Shown: one piece after another, positions 8,574-18,448 of the stretch
Position numbering within the stretch: the stretch's first letter is position 1
Layout of the letters: each line of letters opens with the position of its first letter
Assembly (NCBI GenBank): GCA_051003795.1
Contig: JBPCKZ010000183.1
Span: 1-41,205 of the forward strand
DNA length: 41,205 nt
Direction of reading: 5' to 3'
From: JALYXS01 sp051003795
GTDB taxonomy: Bacteria > Acidobacteriota > Terriglobia > Bryobacterales > Bryobacteraceae
The notes under the pieces: model-generated
Databases searched by the model: none
What the model was told of the DNA's origin: nothing
Seen by the model: only the letters and a program-made list of their open reading frames with translations
Made by a program: the position numbers and the translations under genes

Positions 8574-11500
8574 TTACTTGAACCGTTTTTTATACAAAAA
8601 ATCGATCCCGAACGAGCTCGTCTCGTCGCGGATCGCGACAGCCGACCAATTCTTGTTGATCGCCCACTCCACGCGCACAATCTGCGGATTGGTACTGCTT
8701 ACGTCCGTGATGTAGGTGAACGTGATATCCGGCGTTACTTGCTGCTCAATCGTGAGTCTTGTCTGCGATCTCCCGCCGACGCCCGCCACTAACGGATCGA
8801 TCTTCAACTTGCTGACGCCGAAAAACCGCTGCAACCGGCCCGCGACGGGATTGGCGATCGCCTGTCCCACCAGCGCGGAAGCACCCATCTGCTGCCATGT
8901 TTGCGGCGGACCCGTCTGCCGCGCGGCAATCGATGGATCGGCGGGCGCGCGCCCCGTTGCCAGCAGCGCCACGATGTCCGAAAACTGCAGCGGCGGGTCC
9001 GAACGATACGTTACGTTGAGCTTGCTCGGCGTTCCCGAAACCGTAAGCGTCACGTCCACTCCGCGCGCGCGCGTTTCCAGATCGATATTCAATATCGGTT
9101 CCAGCTTGACGGGATTGAAAAATGAGATCGATCCCTGAGTGATGACATACTTATTGCCGAAAAACGTCAGGTCGCCTTGGGTGATGTTGACGCGGCCCAA
9201 CAGAACCGGGTTCGACACGGTACCGCGCAGCCGCAGGTTCGCCTCGGCCTGCAACCCTTCCGCCTGCGCGGCTTGAAAGCTGATGTCCGGCGCGGTCGCG
9301 ATCTGAACGTTGAATTGCATGTTGCTAAACAGCCCGCTCCGGGCCGCCGGCGTTTGCACCGGGGCCGCCGACCCCGAGATCACCGAGCCCAAATCCGTTC
9401 GCGGATTGAAGCCCGTGCGCAGAATCGTGATGTCGCCGGATAGCAGGCTGCGGTCCGTCGTGCCGGTCAAATTCAGGGCGGCATTGGCGACCGTGCTGAC
9501 GCCCTCCGGATAGCGAATGCGCACGCCGGTGGCATCCGCCGTCAACCGGAATGCCAGAGATGCATCCTCGTACGCGACGAAGCCGCCAACTTTGACCTTG
9601 CCGCCCCCCGATTCCGCCGTGAGTTCTTGAACCGTCGCTCGCGTGCCATCGAAAACGATCGCGCCGTTTGCGTTGGTCAGTCCATTGGGGACATCCGCCA
9701 AATTCAAATTCACGTTCCGCAATTGCATGCGGCCCCCGACTAGAGGGGCGTTCAACGCGCCGCGAATATTGGCGTTCGCAATTAGCGTTCCGGAGGAAGT
9801 TACATTATTGTCGAGCGCATGCAATAACCCGAGATTCAGGTTTCCGATCACGCGCAGATCGAGCGCGCTTTTTCGATTGGCGAGATTGACCGATCCTCGC
9901 ACTTGAATGTCGGTCGATTGCGCCACAAAGTGCATGTTGTCGATCCGCACGATCGACTTCGCGATCGAAAGGCGGATCGGTCCCGAGTTTCGGAGCGCGA
10001 GATTCGGCACATTGGGGGGCGTAACGCCGCTGGCGGGTCCGGGTTTCACTTCGACCGCGGGTATATCGAGAGACGCGGTCCAGGCCGCGGGCTTCGCTGC
10101 CGGACCGGAGATGTCGAGGGTGCCATCCACCGTTCCCGCGATTTTACGGGCGCTTGCCGGCGCGGCTAAAGCATCCAGGGCCGCGACGTCCACTTTTGAG
10201 AACATTACCTTCGCCGATCCCGGATATTCGCCCGTGAGCTGCCAGGCGCCATCGCCACGGATGGAAGAATGGGCGATATCGGATTCCAAATGCGCGGTCA
10301 AAGCCGTTCCCTGTGTCTTCGCGGTCAGATGCGCATCGCCCAGTGCCTTTCCTTCCACATCGACACTCGAGGCGGTCGCATCCGCATCCAATTTCGCAAG
10401 CTGGAACTGCTTGCCCGTCCCGCTTTGCGACATTAAGGCTTCGCCATTTGCTCTTAATTGCATCGTCCCCGAAATTCCAGGCCGGTAATTCTGAAGAGTG
10501 TGGATTCGCGCTAGAGACAACCGGTTGCTCGCAACCTCGAAAGCGATCCGGCCCTCCTCAAAATTGGCGGCAGCGTGTTGGAAGCTCGCCTTCACATTGA
10601 TCCGCTCCGGCCCGGCGTCAAGTTGCCCGGCTGCGATTTGAAGGCCGCTGTCCGGCGAATCGAGCTTCAGGGTCAGATGGTCGAACGGCTCATCGTAAAT
10701 CTTGCCCTCTACGATATCCACGTTTCCATCGAGCGCCGCGACTTCGATTTTCGATTTTGAGAGCGTGACCGCGCCCGTTGCGTTGATTTGTGCGCTCCCG
10801 GACACCATCGAACGGTATTGCTCGAGCGGCACGCGGTTACTCGACACCTGAAAATTGAGACGGCCCGCGAGGAAATTCGCGGGCGCGTGCTCGAAAGCGG
10901 CTTTCAGATTTATTTGGCCCCGTCCGGCGTTCCATTTAAAATTGCCGGTCTGCGTGCCTCCGTTCAAGTAATCGAGCTTGCCCTCGATCCGGTCGAACGG
11001 CTCGCCTTCAATAGAACCCTTCACCAAGGATAAATCGGCGGTGGCGTGCGGGTTGCCTGCGGTCCCGGTGATGTGCGCCGTAGCCGTCAGCGCGCCCGTT
11101 GCGGGAATATTTTTTTGTCCCGCCAGTTTGAGCAACGCGGCCAGGTTCGCGTTCCTCACCGACACATTCGCCGTGAGCGGCTGGTTTTCCTCCGGTTTCC
11201 AATTGTGCAATCCGACCGAACCCTGAACGCTTGCACGCGCGGTCCCGAGCGTCAGCAGTCCGTTGCGCACGCGGGCGTCGGACTTCTGCAAATCGACGTC
11301 CGCGCTAAGTGCATCGATTTTCTGGCCGGAGTAAATGGCGTTCCGCACCGCCACATGCCCCATGATTCGCGGATCGGCAAATGAACCCGCGACGGTGCCG
11401 TCGAATTGAGCCGATCCGTTTTGCAGCTTGACCGGCAGATCCAGGCCCGGCAAATCGCCGAGATTCGTGGAAGCCAGATGCACCTGTAAACCGGTGCCGA

Positions 11501-12848
11501 GCGCGCCCGAGAGCATGACGCGCGTATTCGGAAGCGAAATATTCGCGTTCGTGAGTTCGACGGCTCCCTTCGTGTAATTCGCGTCGATGGCGCCGCTAAC
11601 GGGAACGCCCGTGCCCGATGGGGCAATCGTCAACTTCGCCGATGCCTGTAAGCTTTCGGCGGGTTTTGCGAGTTCGCCTGAAACCTGGAACGGACCCGAA
11701 ACCGAGCCATCGTAGGGAAGCCGTTGCGCGGAAGCGAGCGCCCCTAATCGTCGAACGTCGAAGCGCGCAAGATTTCCTTCGGCCTTGAACGTTTTCCCGC
11801 CGAGTATCTCCGCTTTCCCCGTAATGTCGCCGCCCGGCGCGCCGATCTTCAGATTCGTCAACGCGACCTTCTTTGGGGTGGCGTCGATACTGGAATCCAC
11901 CCGGACATGTTCGAGATGAATATCTTTATCCCGGTAACTCACGTCCGCGGCGTGCAGCTTGCCCGTAACCGAGTAATCCATCGCGCCGGAATAACGCGCG
12001 GCGCCGGTCAGATCCACCGTGCCCGATTGGCCGGACTGGAGCGCGAGAATGCGGCCCAACTCCTCAATCGAGAACTTGCCCGTGAAATCCAGCGCGGCGC
12101 GCGGCGATGAGAAGTTATCCACCGTCCCGCTGAAAGTCATCTGCGATTGTTTCGTCGCCAGTGTCGCGTTTGTAACCTGCGCGCGATTTTTCCCGATCGC
12201 AACAATAGCCTTGACATCGAGTGGAAGCGGCCCGCTCGCACCCCATCGCAATTGCAGCGGATGGATACCCACCACGCCGTGGTATTGGTGTCCGGCGGCT
12301 TGGTAAGTAAACAGCGATTGCAGATTCTCCCCGCGCGCATCCCACGGCGTGATCTTGGGAGGATTTCCCGGCGACTTCACTTCGAACGTGCCGTTGCGCG
12401 CGTGGAAGCGTCCGATCTTCAAATTGATAACCTGCGATTTCTTTGCGACCTTCGGTTCGGGCATGTTGGTGCGACCGTCTTGGTAGACGATCAAATGGGC
12501 TTCGGGCCTATCTAGTTCCAAAGAAGCGATACTGAACCCGCCGATCGGATTCAAAAACGATGCGATCTGAACTGCGACCCGCACCTTCGCAACTCGCGCG
12601 AGCGGCGGTTCCGCGGCCGACTCCAGGCCGTGGATCGCGAGGTCGTCTATTTCAGCCGTTAGCGTGGTCCAATCCAATCGGAATGCACCGATATCTACTT
12701 TGCCTCCCGTGCTCGTCTCGAGTTGGTGGACGATCTTCGCGCGTAGCTCCCGGCGCAACCAATCGCTCCGCGCAATCGCCACGCCCGCAATTCCCGCGAT
12801 AAGAACAATGCCGAGCGAAATCGGCGCAACTTTCGCAAGGCGCGTCAT
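8574..12848 (-). CDS. tamB: TamB-like translocation/assembly module protein
   Basis: The 1424 residues begin with an uncleaved signal anchor (hydrophobic at about 9-27). They continue as a long, repetitive beta-rich region of the AsmA/TamB bridge type. The C-terminal TamB (DUF490) domain carries the recognisable pieces FFGNKYVITQGSISFFNPVK, LEPILNIDLETRARGVDVTL and KLKIDPLVAGVGG, ending SSFGIDFLYKKRFK. TamB proteins span the periplasm and, with an Omp85 partner, support outer-membrane protein insertion or phospholipid transport. The start overlaps the stop of the SurA-like gene by ATGA, so translation is coupled. It is last in the Omp85, SurA-like, TamB operon. The gene ends convergently with the LytTR gene, 27 bp apart. 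The symbol is by homology and context only. Confidence 0.9.
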   Translation of the reverse strand: MTRLAKVAPISLGIVLIAGIAGVAIARSDWLRRELRAKIVHQLETSTGGKVDIGAFRLDWTTLTAEIDDLAIHGLESAAEPPLARVAKVRVAVQIASFLNPIGGFSIASLELDRPEAHLIVYQDGRTNMPEPKVAKKSQVINLKIGRFHARNGTFEVKSPGNPPKITPWDARGENLQSLFTYQAAGHQYHGVVGIHPLQLRWGASGPLPLDVKAIVAIGKNRAQVTNATLATKQSQMTFSGTVDNFSSPRAALDFTGKFSIEELGRILALQSGQSGTVDLTGAARYSGAMDYSVTGKLHAADVSYRDKDIHLEHVRVDSSIDATPKKVALTNLKIGAPGGDITGKAEILGGKTFKAEGNLARFDVRRLGALASAQRLPYDGSVSGPFQVSGELAKPAESLQASAKLTIAPSGTGVPVSGAIDANYTKGAVELTNANISLPNTRVMLSGALGTGLQVHLASTNLGDLPGLDLPVKLQNGSAQFDGTVAGSFADPRIMGHVAVRNAIYSGQKIDALSADVDLQKSDARVRNGLLTLGTARASVQGSVGLHNWKPEENQPLTANVSVRNANLAALLKLAGQKNIPATGALTATAHITGTAGNPHATADLSLVKGSIEGEPFDRIEGKLDYLNGGTQTGNFKWNAGRGQINLKAAFEHAPANFLAGRLNFQVSSNRVPLEQYRSMVSGSAQINATGAVTLSKSKIEVAALDGNVDIVEGKIYDEPFDHLTLKLDSPDSGLQIAAGQLDAGPERINVKASFQHAAANFEEGRIAFEVASNRLSLARIHTLQNYRPGISGTMQLRANGEALMSQSGTGKQFQLAKLDADATASSVDVEGKALGDAHLTAKTQGTALTAHLESDIAHSSIRGDGAWQLTGEYPGSAKVMFSKVDVAALDALAAPASARKIAGTVDGTLDISGPAAKPAAWTASLDIPAVEVKPGPASGVTPPNVPNLALRNSGPIRLSIAKSIVRIDNMHFVAQSTDIQVRGSVNLANRKSALDLRVIGNLNLGLLHALDNNVTSSGTLIANANIRGALNAPLVGGRMQLRNVNLNLADVPNGLTNANGAIVFDGTRATVQELTAESGGGKVKVGGFVAYEDASLAFRLTADATGVRIRYPEGVSTVANAALNLTGTTDRSLLSGDITILRTGFNPRTDLGSVISGSAAPVQTPAARSGLFSNMQFNVQIATAPDISFQAAQAEGLQAEANLRLRGTVSNPVLLGRVNITQGDLTFFGNKYVITQGSISFFNPVKLEPILNIDLETRARGVDVTLTVSGTPSKLNVTYRSDPPLQFSDIVALLATGRAPADPSIAARQTGPPQTWQQMGASALVGQAIANPVAGRLQRFFGVSKLKIDPLVAGVGGRSQTRLTIEQQVTPDITFTYITDVSSTNPQIVRVEWAINKNWSAVAIRDETSSFGIDFLYKKRFK

Positions 12849-13438
12849 CCGAAGGCTTCCTCATGGAAGACGATGCGGGTCCGCTTGCGCGCGTCCTTGA
12901 GCCATGCATCCATCTGTTGGTCGGCCCGCTGCGCCGTTAACGTCCGATCGATCCGTTCGCGGACATCGTCGAGCGTGGCCTTGTTTCCCGGGGCCGCCGC
13001 GAAGTGCTGCTGGTAATACTGCTGGATGTCGCGGTTGGTCACGCGCACGGCGGGACGGAATCGGAAATCGATGAACTTGAGCAGCGCCGCCTGCCATTCG
13101 AGGTGAGCCTTGATATCGTCGCGCGTTAAGCCGTACTCGGGGCTTTTATCGAACCGATCCAGCATCTGGCCGCCCTCGGCGGAAGTTGGTTGAGGATCGC
13201 GGCCGAGTTCCATCTCTTTCCGTATGAGCTTTTGTTCGATCAGACGCTCGGCCGCCTGGTGTTTCGATGCCGGGCTGAAGTCGGGCTTCCCGCCATTGAA
13301 GAAAGCGGCGAGACGGATTTCACGAAGGAGCTCGCTTTCAGTGATGACTTGGTTGCCGATGGAGACGGCGACGCGGTCGACAATCTCGGCGGAAAGGCGA
13401 AGGGTCGCAAAAGCAAAAACCAGAATGCCGAAGACCAT
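12845..13438 (-). CDS. SurA-like periplasmic chaperone lacking a PPIase domain
   Basis: From the ATG at 13438 the protein has 197 residues. The frame is open 22 codons further upstream, but 13438 gives a signal peptide (MVFGILVFAFATLRLSAE) and a TGATG overlap with the stop of the Omp85 gene. The mature protein resembles SurA's N-terminal chaperone domain: VAVSIGNQVITESELLREIR, then an EQKLIRKEME helix and VTNRDIQQYYQQHF. The parvulin proline-isomerase domain is absent; after the ITESELL and QQYYQQ segments it goes straight to a closing helix (TLTAQRADQQMDAWL). A role in delivering unfolded outer-membrane proteins to the neighbouring Omp85 is inferred from family and position. Confidence 0.82.
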   Translation of the reverse strand: MVFGILVFAFATLRLSAEIVDRVAVSIGNQVITESELLREIRLAAFFNGGKPDFSPASKHQAAERLIEQKLIRKEMELGRDPQPTSAEGGQMLDRFDKSPEYGLTRDDIKAHLEWQAALLKFIDFRFRPAVRVTNRDIQQYYQQHFAAAPGNKATLDDVRERIDRTLTAQRADQQMDAWLKDARKRTRIVFHEEAFG

Positions 13439-16392
13439 CAGAATGTCTGCCCTATCGAAAAGAAATATTGCACGTGGCTGATCCGCTGCGACGCCGTGAC
13501 ACACGAATTATTCAACGAACATTGCACCAACTGCGGGTAAGTCCCCTTGAACCCCGTAAATCGCGGCGGATTGATGCTGTACGCCAAGTCCACGCGCACC
13601 GGGCCGATCGGCGTCCTGTATCGAATGCCAAACCCCACGGCATGCACCATGTAATTGAAATCCTCATTGTCCTTCTGGTTAACCCGGAACGAGAGCTTTC
13701 CGATGCTGCTGTACACGTTCCCCATATCGTGAAACAAAACGCCCCCGACATTTTCCCCGATCAGCGGAAACCGCAGCTCCGTGTTGTTAAAAAATTCAGC
13801 CGAGCCGCCCAAGGGAAATCCCGTTTTCGCGTCGCGCGGCCCGGCCTGATTGTCCGGGAAGGCGCGCGAAGACGATCCGCCACCGCCGAAGAACCGCTCG
13901 GGAAGCGGGATCGGGTCGGTCGGGTCGCCCGTCCGCGATTTCCCAAACGCCGGCGCGAGACCCAGCGTGACCTCGCGCGCCAAAACCAGCTTCTTGCCGA
14001 TCCGGTGATAAGTCGCATCCCTCGCCAGCACGCGGAAGAAACTTGTCTGCGAACCGAACACCTTCGACGCCAAACTGAGATCGAGCGTGTTGTAAATGCC
14101 TTTGTGAGCGTCGGTGGGATCGTCGCGCCGGTCCTGAATCAAGTTGCCGGAAAGCAGCCCCACGCGGACGGATTGCGCGAGCAGCGGAATCAGCAGCGGA
14201 TCGAGCTTCAATTGGCTCGCGCTCACGTTGCGATAAGTGAAACGGTAGAACAACGTGGTCGGCTTCGAAAGTTTTTGCGATAGCTGCACCGATCCTTCCT
14301 CGCGTTTCGAAGCGAAGGTGCGGATATCGTGCGAATCGTCGTAGATCGTCGTAAACGACAGATCGAAATTTGGATTATTCCAAACCCGCGGCGCCAGATA
14401 GTTGATCAACCCGCGCTTCTGAAAATTCGAAAAGCGGCCGCGGAAACTCAGCGTGCGACCAAGCCCCAGGAAGTTGATGCGGCTCGCGTCGAGCGACACG
14501 CGAGGGCTGAAGCCCGGCGCGCCGCCGGGATTGTCGAGGCTATTCTGCGCCTGAAGGCCGCCAATCTGCGCGATTTCCGCGCCGGCGCCGCCCGTGATCG
14601 AATAGCGTCGGGCTTCCTCGATGTCGTACAAAACGAATTTGTGCGACGTATCTCCGTCGGGGTCCTGGACGGCCATATCGACTTTGGCGAAAATTCCCAG
14701 ATCGTACAACCGGCGCTGCGTATCCGCCATGCGGATGGGCGAGAGCGGGTCGCCCGGATTTAGCGAGAAACTGCGATACACAAGCTTGGGCTGGGTGGTT
14801 TCGAGACCCATCGGAATGACTTCGCGGACGAATTGCTGCCGCCCTTCCGCGATCGCATATCGCAGAGCGACCAGATTCGGCTTCGCCCCCGGTCTCGAAC
14901 TCCATTCGAAAGTCGCATTGCGAAAACCGTTCTGGAAATAGTAAGCGAGTATCGTGTCGCGATCCGCCGCCACGTTGAATTCGCTATAAGGCTGGTCTTC
15001 CGAAGAGCTCAGAGTCGAAAGGATGGACTCCAACTTGAGTTGCCTGTCGCCGGTAATGTCCAGCCTGGAAACAAACCACTGTTGGCCTTCGACGATCTTG
15101 ATAAAAACGGCGACATCCCCGGGCCTACCCTTGTAATTGTCCACGGGCGTGGCGGTCACGGCGGCATCATGGAAGCCGTTCGACCTATATAGATTGGCGA
15201 TCGCTTCCTGGTCGCGGAGCACGAACGCCTCGCTGTAGCGGCCATGCCGGAACTGCAGCGACTTGGGCTCGAGGAACATGCGCTCGCGAATCGCTCCGGT
15301 CTTGAAGTACCTGTTCCCCTGGATTTCCAGATACACGAAGCGGTGCTTGGGGCCCGGGTTGATGAGATAGTCGATCTCTTCCTTGCCATTGCGCACCGCC
15401 TGCTGTTTGAACTCGACATCGGCTTCGAAATAGCCCTTGGATTGCAGTTCGTCGCGCAAATTACGCGCGCCTTCGGCGAGCAGATCGCGATCCACGGTGC
15501 GCTCCTCATACACCGGAACGTTCGCCTGCAGCATCTTCTTGCCGATCTTCGCGCCGATCGTTTTGATGGCCACGGCGGGGCCGGCATCGATATCGAGATG
15601 AGGCGAAGCGCGATTGGCTTGGGCATCGTATTGGATGTCCTTGAGTTGAACGGTGGCGAGCAGCCGGTCGGAGTTTTCATATTTAGCGCGCACGCGATCG
15701 ACGCCCTGCCGGACCCGCCGTTGCGTGACCGGCCGGTAACTGCCAAGGATTGAGCGCTTCCACCGGGTGGCTTTGACGATTTTCTCCGGCGGCAGTTCGA
15801 GCTGGCCAGTCAACCGCGGCGTCCAAAATTTCGCGCGTTTGCCGGTCTTGATCGCGAACGTGATATGCACCTGTTGCGCGTGATCGTCGTATTTAAATTC
15901 GGGTTTTATAGTGTGCTCGTAGAACCCGTTCGCGACCAGCAGCTTGGCGATTTCACCCTCCGCCGTCTTGACGTCCTCCATCAGAAAAGGTTGGCCGAGA
16001 TCCAGGCGCGAGGCGTTTACGATCTGCCCGTTGTTGGGCGGCTCCGAGATATTGCCCTCAACTTCCACATCGCCGACGAACCAGCTGTTCTTCGTGATAA
16101 TCCTGACGGCGACGTCCGGCCCTTTCGGCTCGACAGCGACCTGAATATCCGCATAGCGGCCGGTCGCGAACAGGCGTTCGATTGCGCCGCGCGCGTCGGC
16201 CATGTGGAAAACCGCCTTCTCTTTGAGCGGAAGCATCTCGTGCAGTTCGGAGGCTTCGAGGGGCTGCGCCACCGGATCGAATGCGATTACCGCAATCCGG
16301 CGGCCTTCATACTGCTCGGGATTGGCATGTGCCGGTCGGATCGCCGTCGTCCAAAAGACGACGGAGAGGAGAACGACCGGGGCACGCACCAA
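13438..16392 (-). CDS. Omp85-family outer-membrane assembly factor (BamA/TamA-like)
   Basis: The 984 residues begin with a signal peptide cleaved near PAHA-NPEQ. A series of POTRA-like repeats follows up to about residue 550 (for example IAVIAFDPVAQ, GDVEVEGNIS, FVYLEIQGNRYF, WFVSRLDITGDRQ). The rest is a 16-strand Omp85 barrel. The loop-6 region FFGGGGSSSRAFP corresponds to the conserved (V/I)RGF-type motif, and the C-terminal strand ends in the aromatic signature YFFSIGQTF. The family inserts beta-barrel proteins into the outer membrane. With tamB downstream this could be TamA rather than the main BamA, but the many POTRA units are more like BamA or a specialised paralogue. It is first gene of the operon and divergent from the MoeB/ThiF-like gene with a 30 bp gap. 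Confidence 0.9.
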   Translation of the reverse strand: MVRAPVVLLSVVFWTTAIRPAHANPEQYEGRRIAVIAFDPVAQPLEASELHEMLPLKEKAVFHMADARGAIERLFATGRYADIQVAVEPKGPDVAVRIITKNSWFVGDVEVEGNISEPPNNGQIVNASRLDLGQPFLMEDVKTAEGEIAKLLVANGFYEHTIKPEFKYDDHAQQVHITFAIKTGKRAKFWTPRLTGQLELPPEKIVKATRWKRSILGSYRPVTQRRVRQGVDRVRAKYENSDRLLATVQLKDIQYDAQANRASPHLDIDAGPAVAIKTIGAKIGKKMLQANVPVYEERTVDRDLLAEGARNLRDELQSKGYFEADVEFKQQAVRNGKEEIDYLINPGPKHRFVYLEIQGNRYFKTGAIRERMFLEPKSLQFRHGRYSEAFVLRDQEAIANLYRSNGFHDAAVTATPVDNYKGRPGDVAVFIKIVEGQQWFVSRLDITGDRQLKLESILSTLSSSEDQPYSEFNVAADRDTILAYYFQNGFRNATFEWSSRPGAKPNLVALRYAIAEGRQQFVREVIPMGLETTQPKLVYRSFSLNPGDPLSPIRMADTQRRLYDLGIFAKVDMAVQDPDGDTSHKFVLYDIEEARRYSITGGAGAEIAQIGGLQAQNSLDNPGGAPGFSPRVSLDASRINFLGLGRTLSFRGRFSNFQKRGLINYLAPRVWNNPNFDLSFTTIYDDSHDIRTFASKREEGSVQLSQKLSKPTTLFYRFTYRNVSASQLKLDPLLIPLLAQSVRVGLLSGNLIQDRRDDPTDAHKGIYNTLDLSLASKVFGSQTSFFRVLARDATYHRIGKKLVLAREVTLGLAPAFGKSRTGDPTDPIPLPERFFGGGGSSSRAFPDNQAGPRDAKTGFPLGGSAEFFNNTELRFPLIGENVGGVLFHDMGNVYSSIGKLSFRVNQKDNEDFNYMVHAVGFGIRYRTPIGPVRVDLAYSINPPRFTGFKGTYPQLVQCSLNNSCVTASQRISHVQYFFSIGQTF

Positions 16393-16422
16393 AGACTATC
16401 GTAACGTAGGGTATTTTAGAAT

Positions 16423-17427
16423 TTGGCCCGGTATTCCCGACAAATTCGATTTGAAGGGTTGGGCGAAGAGGGACAGGAACGGCTCCTCGCGTCGCGCGCG
16501 GTCGTCGTGGGATGCGGAGCGCTGGGCGGCGTGCAAGCCGAGGCGTTGGCGCGGGCGGGCGTGGGCCGGTTAACGATTATCGACCGCGACTTCGTCGAAG
16601 AGAGCAATTTGCAGCGGCAGTTCCTGTTTTCCGAGCGCGATGCGTCGGACGGAATGCCGAAAGCGATTGCCGCGCGGAGGCGTATCTCCGAAATCAATTC
16701 GAGTATCGACGTGCGCGGCGTTGTAGCGGATCTCGAGCCGGGAAACGCGGTCGAACTTTTGAGCGGCGCGGACGTCATTCTGGATGGCACGGACAATTTC
16801 GAGACTCGCTATTTGATGAACGACTTCGCGGTCGCTTCGGCGACTGCTTGGATTTACGGGGCGGCGGTCGGGAGCTACGGGCTCACCATGCCGGTCCTGC
16901 CTGGCGAGACCGCCTGCTTGCGGTGCGTGTATCCCGAACCGCCGGCGGCCGCGCAGCCCACTTGCGAGACGTCGGGCGTGCTGAACTCGCTGACAATTTT
17001 GATTGCTTCGCTGCAAATTGGGGACGCGTTGAAGATTCTATCGGGCAATCGGGACAAGGTCCGGCGGAAGATTACGACGGCGGATGTCTGGAGCGGCGGC
17101 ATTCGCGAGATTGAGCAGCCCGCGCGCGATCCCGATTGTCCGGCCTGCGGAAGGCGCCAATTTTCATGGCTGGACGGGGCTCATCGCGCGCCCGTGAGCC
17201 TGTGCGGACGGAACGCGGTGCAGATTCACGAGCGCGCGCGGCCCATGAATCTCGAGGTCCTCCGGTCCCGCTTGGCGCCGTTAGGCGAAGTTCGCGCGAA
17301 CGAGTTCGCCTTGAGATTTTTTGCCGAGCCTTATGAGTTGACGATCTTTCCGGATGGCCGGGCGATCGTTCGCGGCACGACCGACGTTGGGATAGCGAAG
17401 AGCCTATACGCCCGCTACATCGGCTGA
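16423..17427 (+). CDS. E1-like adenylyltransferase of the MoeB/ThiF/HesA family
   Basis: The 334-residue protein activates a ubiquitin-like sulfur carrier (ThiS, MoaD or similar) by C-terminal adenylation. The ATP site is seen in VVGCGALGG (29-36), the D-R-D-F-V-E-x-S-N-L-Q-R-Q signature near 54-66, and DGTDNFETRYLMND (121-134). Zinc is bound by Cys165/Cys168 and Cys239/Cys242 (CLRC, CPAC). Cys181 is the candidate catalytic cysteine. The last ~80 residues form a small extra domain instead of a rhodanese domain. The start is a TTG with a weak AGGG upstream, chosen because MARYSRQIRF is the family's standard opening. No sulfur carrier gene is nearby, so thiamine, molybdopterin or cysteine use cannot be decided. 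Confidence 0.9.
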   Translation: MARYSRQIRFEGLGEEGQERLLASRAVVVGCGALGGVQAEALARAGVGRLTIIDRDFVEESNLQRQFLFSERDASDGMPKAIAARRRISEINSSIDVRGVVADLEPGNAVELLSGADVILDGTDNFETRYLMNDFAVASATAWIYGAAVGSYGLTMPVLPGETACLRCVYPEPPAAAQPTCETSGVLNSLTILIASLQIGDALKILSGNRDKVRRKITTADVWSGGIREIEQPARDPDCPACGRRQFSWLDGAHRAPVSLCGRNAVQIHERARPMNLEVLRSRLAPLGEVRANEFALRFFAEPYELTIFPDGRAIVRGTTDVGIAKSLYARYIG

Positions 17428-17464
17428 GTGTATTGTTGCGCGGGCACGGGTGCCACATCTGAAC

Positions 17465-18433
17465 TCAATAGCCTTGCTTCTTATCCACCACGTTCAATAG
17501 CGGCTCTCCGTTGCGGAATCGCTCGAAATTCCGCAGGAAGAACGTCATTGCCTGTTCCAGCCAATCGCTCGTATGGTCCGCGCAATGGGGCGACATCAAT
17601 ACGTTCTCCATTCGATAAAACGGATGCCCGGCCGGGAGCGGCTCCGTATCGAACACATCCAAAGCCGCGCCCTTAATACGCTTCTCTTGTAACGCCTGAA
17701 TCATTGCCGGTTCGTCGATCACCGGCCCGCGACCCACGTTCATGACCACCGCGGATCTTTTCATGACCGCAAATTCGGGCGCGCCGATCATACTCTTGGT
17801 TTCCGCCGTCAACGGAGCCGCCGCCACGACGTAATCGCACCGCGGCAGCATCTCGAGCTTGCGCTCCCAGGCGAACACTTCGGCCACGCACTCGTCGCCG
17901 CGCGATAACTCCGGCCGCCTTCGCAGTGCCAGCACCTTCATGCCGAGCGCGTGCGCCCGCCGCGCCGCGGCGCGCCCGATATCGCCGTAGCCCACAATCC
18001 CCATCGTCCGCCCGCTAATTTCTTCGATGTCGAACGGATCCCACCGGCCTTCCGCCTGGCTGCGCAGCATGCGCCGCAGATCCTTCGCGAAGAACAGCGC
18101 AGCCGCAATCACGAACTCGCCCAACGATTGGCTGAAGACGCCCCGCCCGTTAGTCAATGGCACGGGGCTTTCGACGAGCGCTGGAAAAAGCTTCCCGTCG
18201 AGGCCCGCCGACCGTGAGTGCACCCATTCGATGCGCGGCGCAATCCGCCAGACCTGTTCCAGAAGCGTTTTCTTGCCGGACCAGTCGAAAATAATAGTCG
18301 CTTCCGACGCGCTCCGCTCGAACGCTTCGGGTCGTTCGCCCACTACGATGGTGGTCTTCTCCGGGAGCGTTTCGAGCATTGCCAGCTGCGGCTCGGTTGG
18401 GTTCGCCAGCACCAGCACTGTGTTATTGTCCAT
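17465..18433 (-). CDS. D-isomer-specific 2-hydroxyacid dehydrogenase (second copy)
   Basis: From the ATG at 18433 the protein has 322 residues. The frame is open 54 codons further, but that stretch lies inside the oppositely directed bisphosphatase gene and shows no family similarity. The Rossmann motif GYGDIG is at 148-153. The triad is Arg235 (NVGRGP), Glu264 (FDTEPLP) and His283 (MSPHCAD). The catalytic N-terminal domain is diverged, resembling the GhrA/glyoxylate-reductase-like branch rather than SerA. Its start is 15 bp from that of the glpX-like gene, so divergent promoters must lie within the neighbouring coding regions. It is a distant paralogue of the gene at 5598. Confidence 0.9.
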   Translation of the reverse strand: MDNNTVLVLANPTEPQLAMLETLPEKTTIVVGERPEAFERSASEATIIFDWSGKKTLLEQVWRIAPRIEWVHSRSAGLDGKLFPALVESPVPLTNGRGVFSQSLGEFVIAAALFFAKDLRRMLRSQAEGRWDPFDIEEISGRTMGIVGYGDIGRAAARRAHALGMKVLALRRRPELSRGDECVAEVFAWERKLEMLPRCDYVVAAAPLTAETKSMIGAPEFAVMKRSAVVMNVGRGPVIDEPAMIQALQEKRIKGAALDVFDTEPLPAGHPFYRMENVLMSPHCADHTSDWLEQAMTFFLRNFERFRNGEPLLNVVDKKQGY

Positions 18434-18448
18434 GAGGAGCAAGCTACC

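Noticed and set aside
13468..14283. A 271-codon open frame on the plus strand inside the Omp85 gene
   Set aside because: Antisense to well-conserved barrel strands; composition Arg/His-rich and no recognisable domain.
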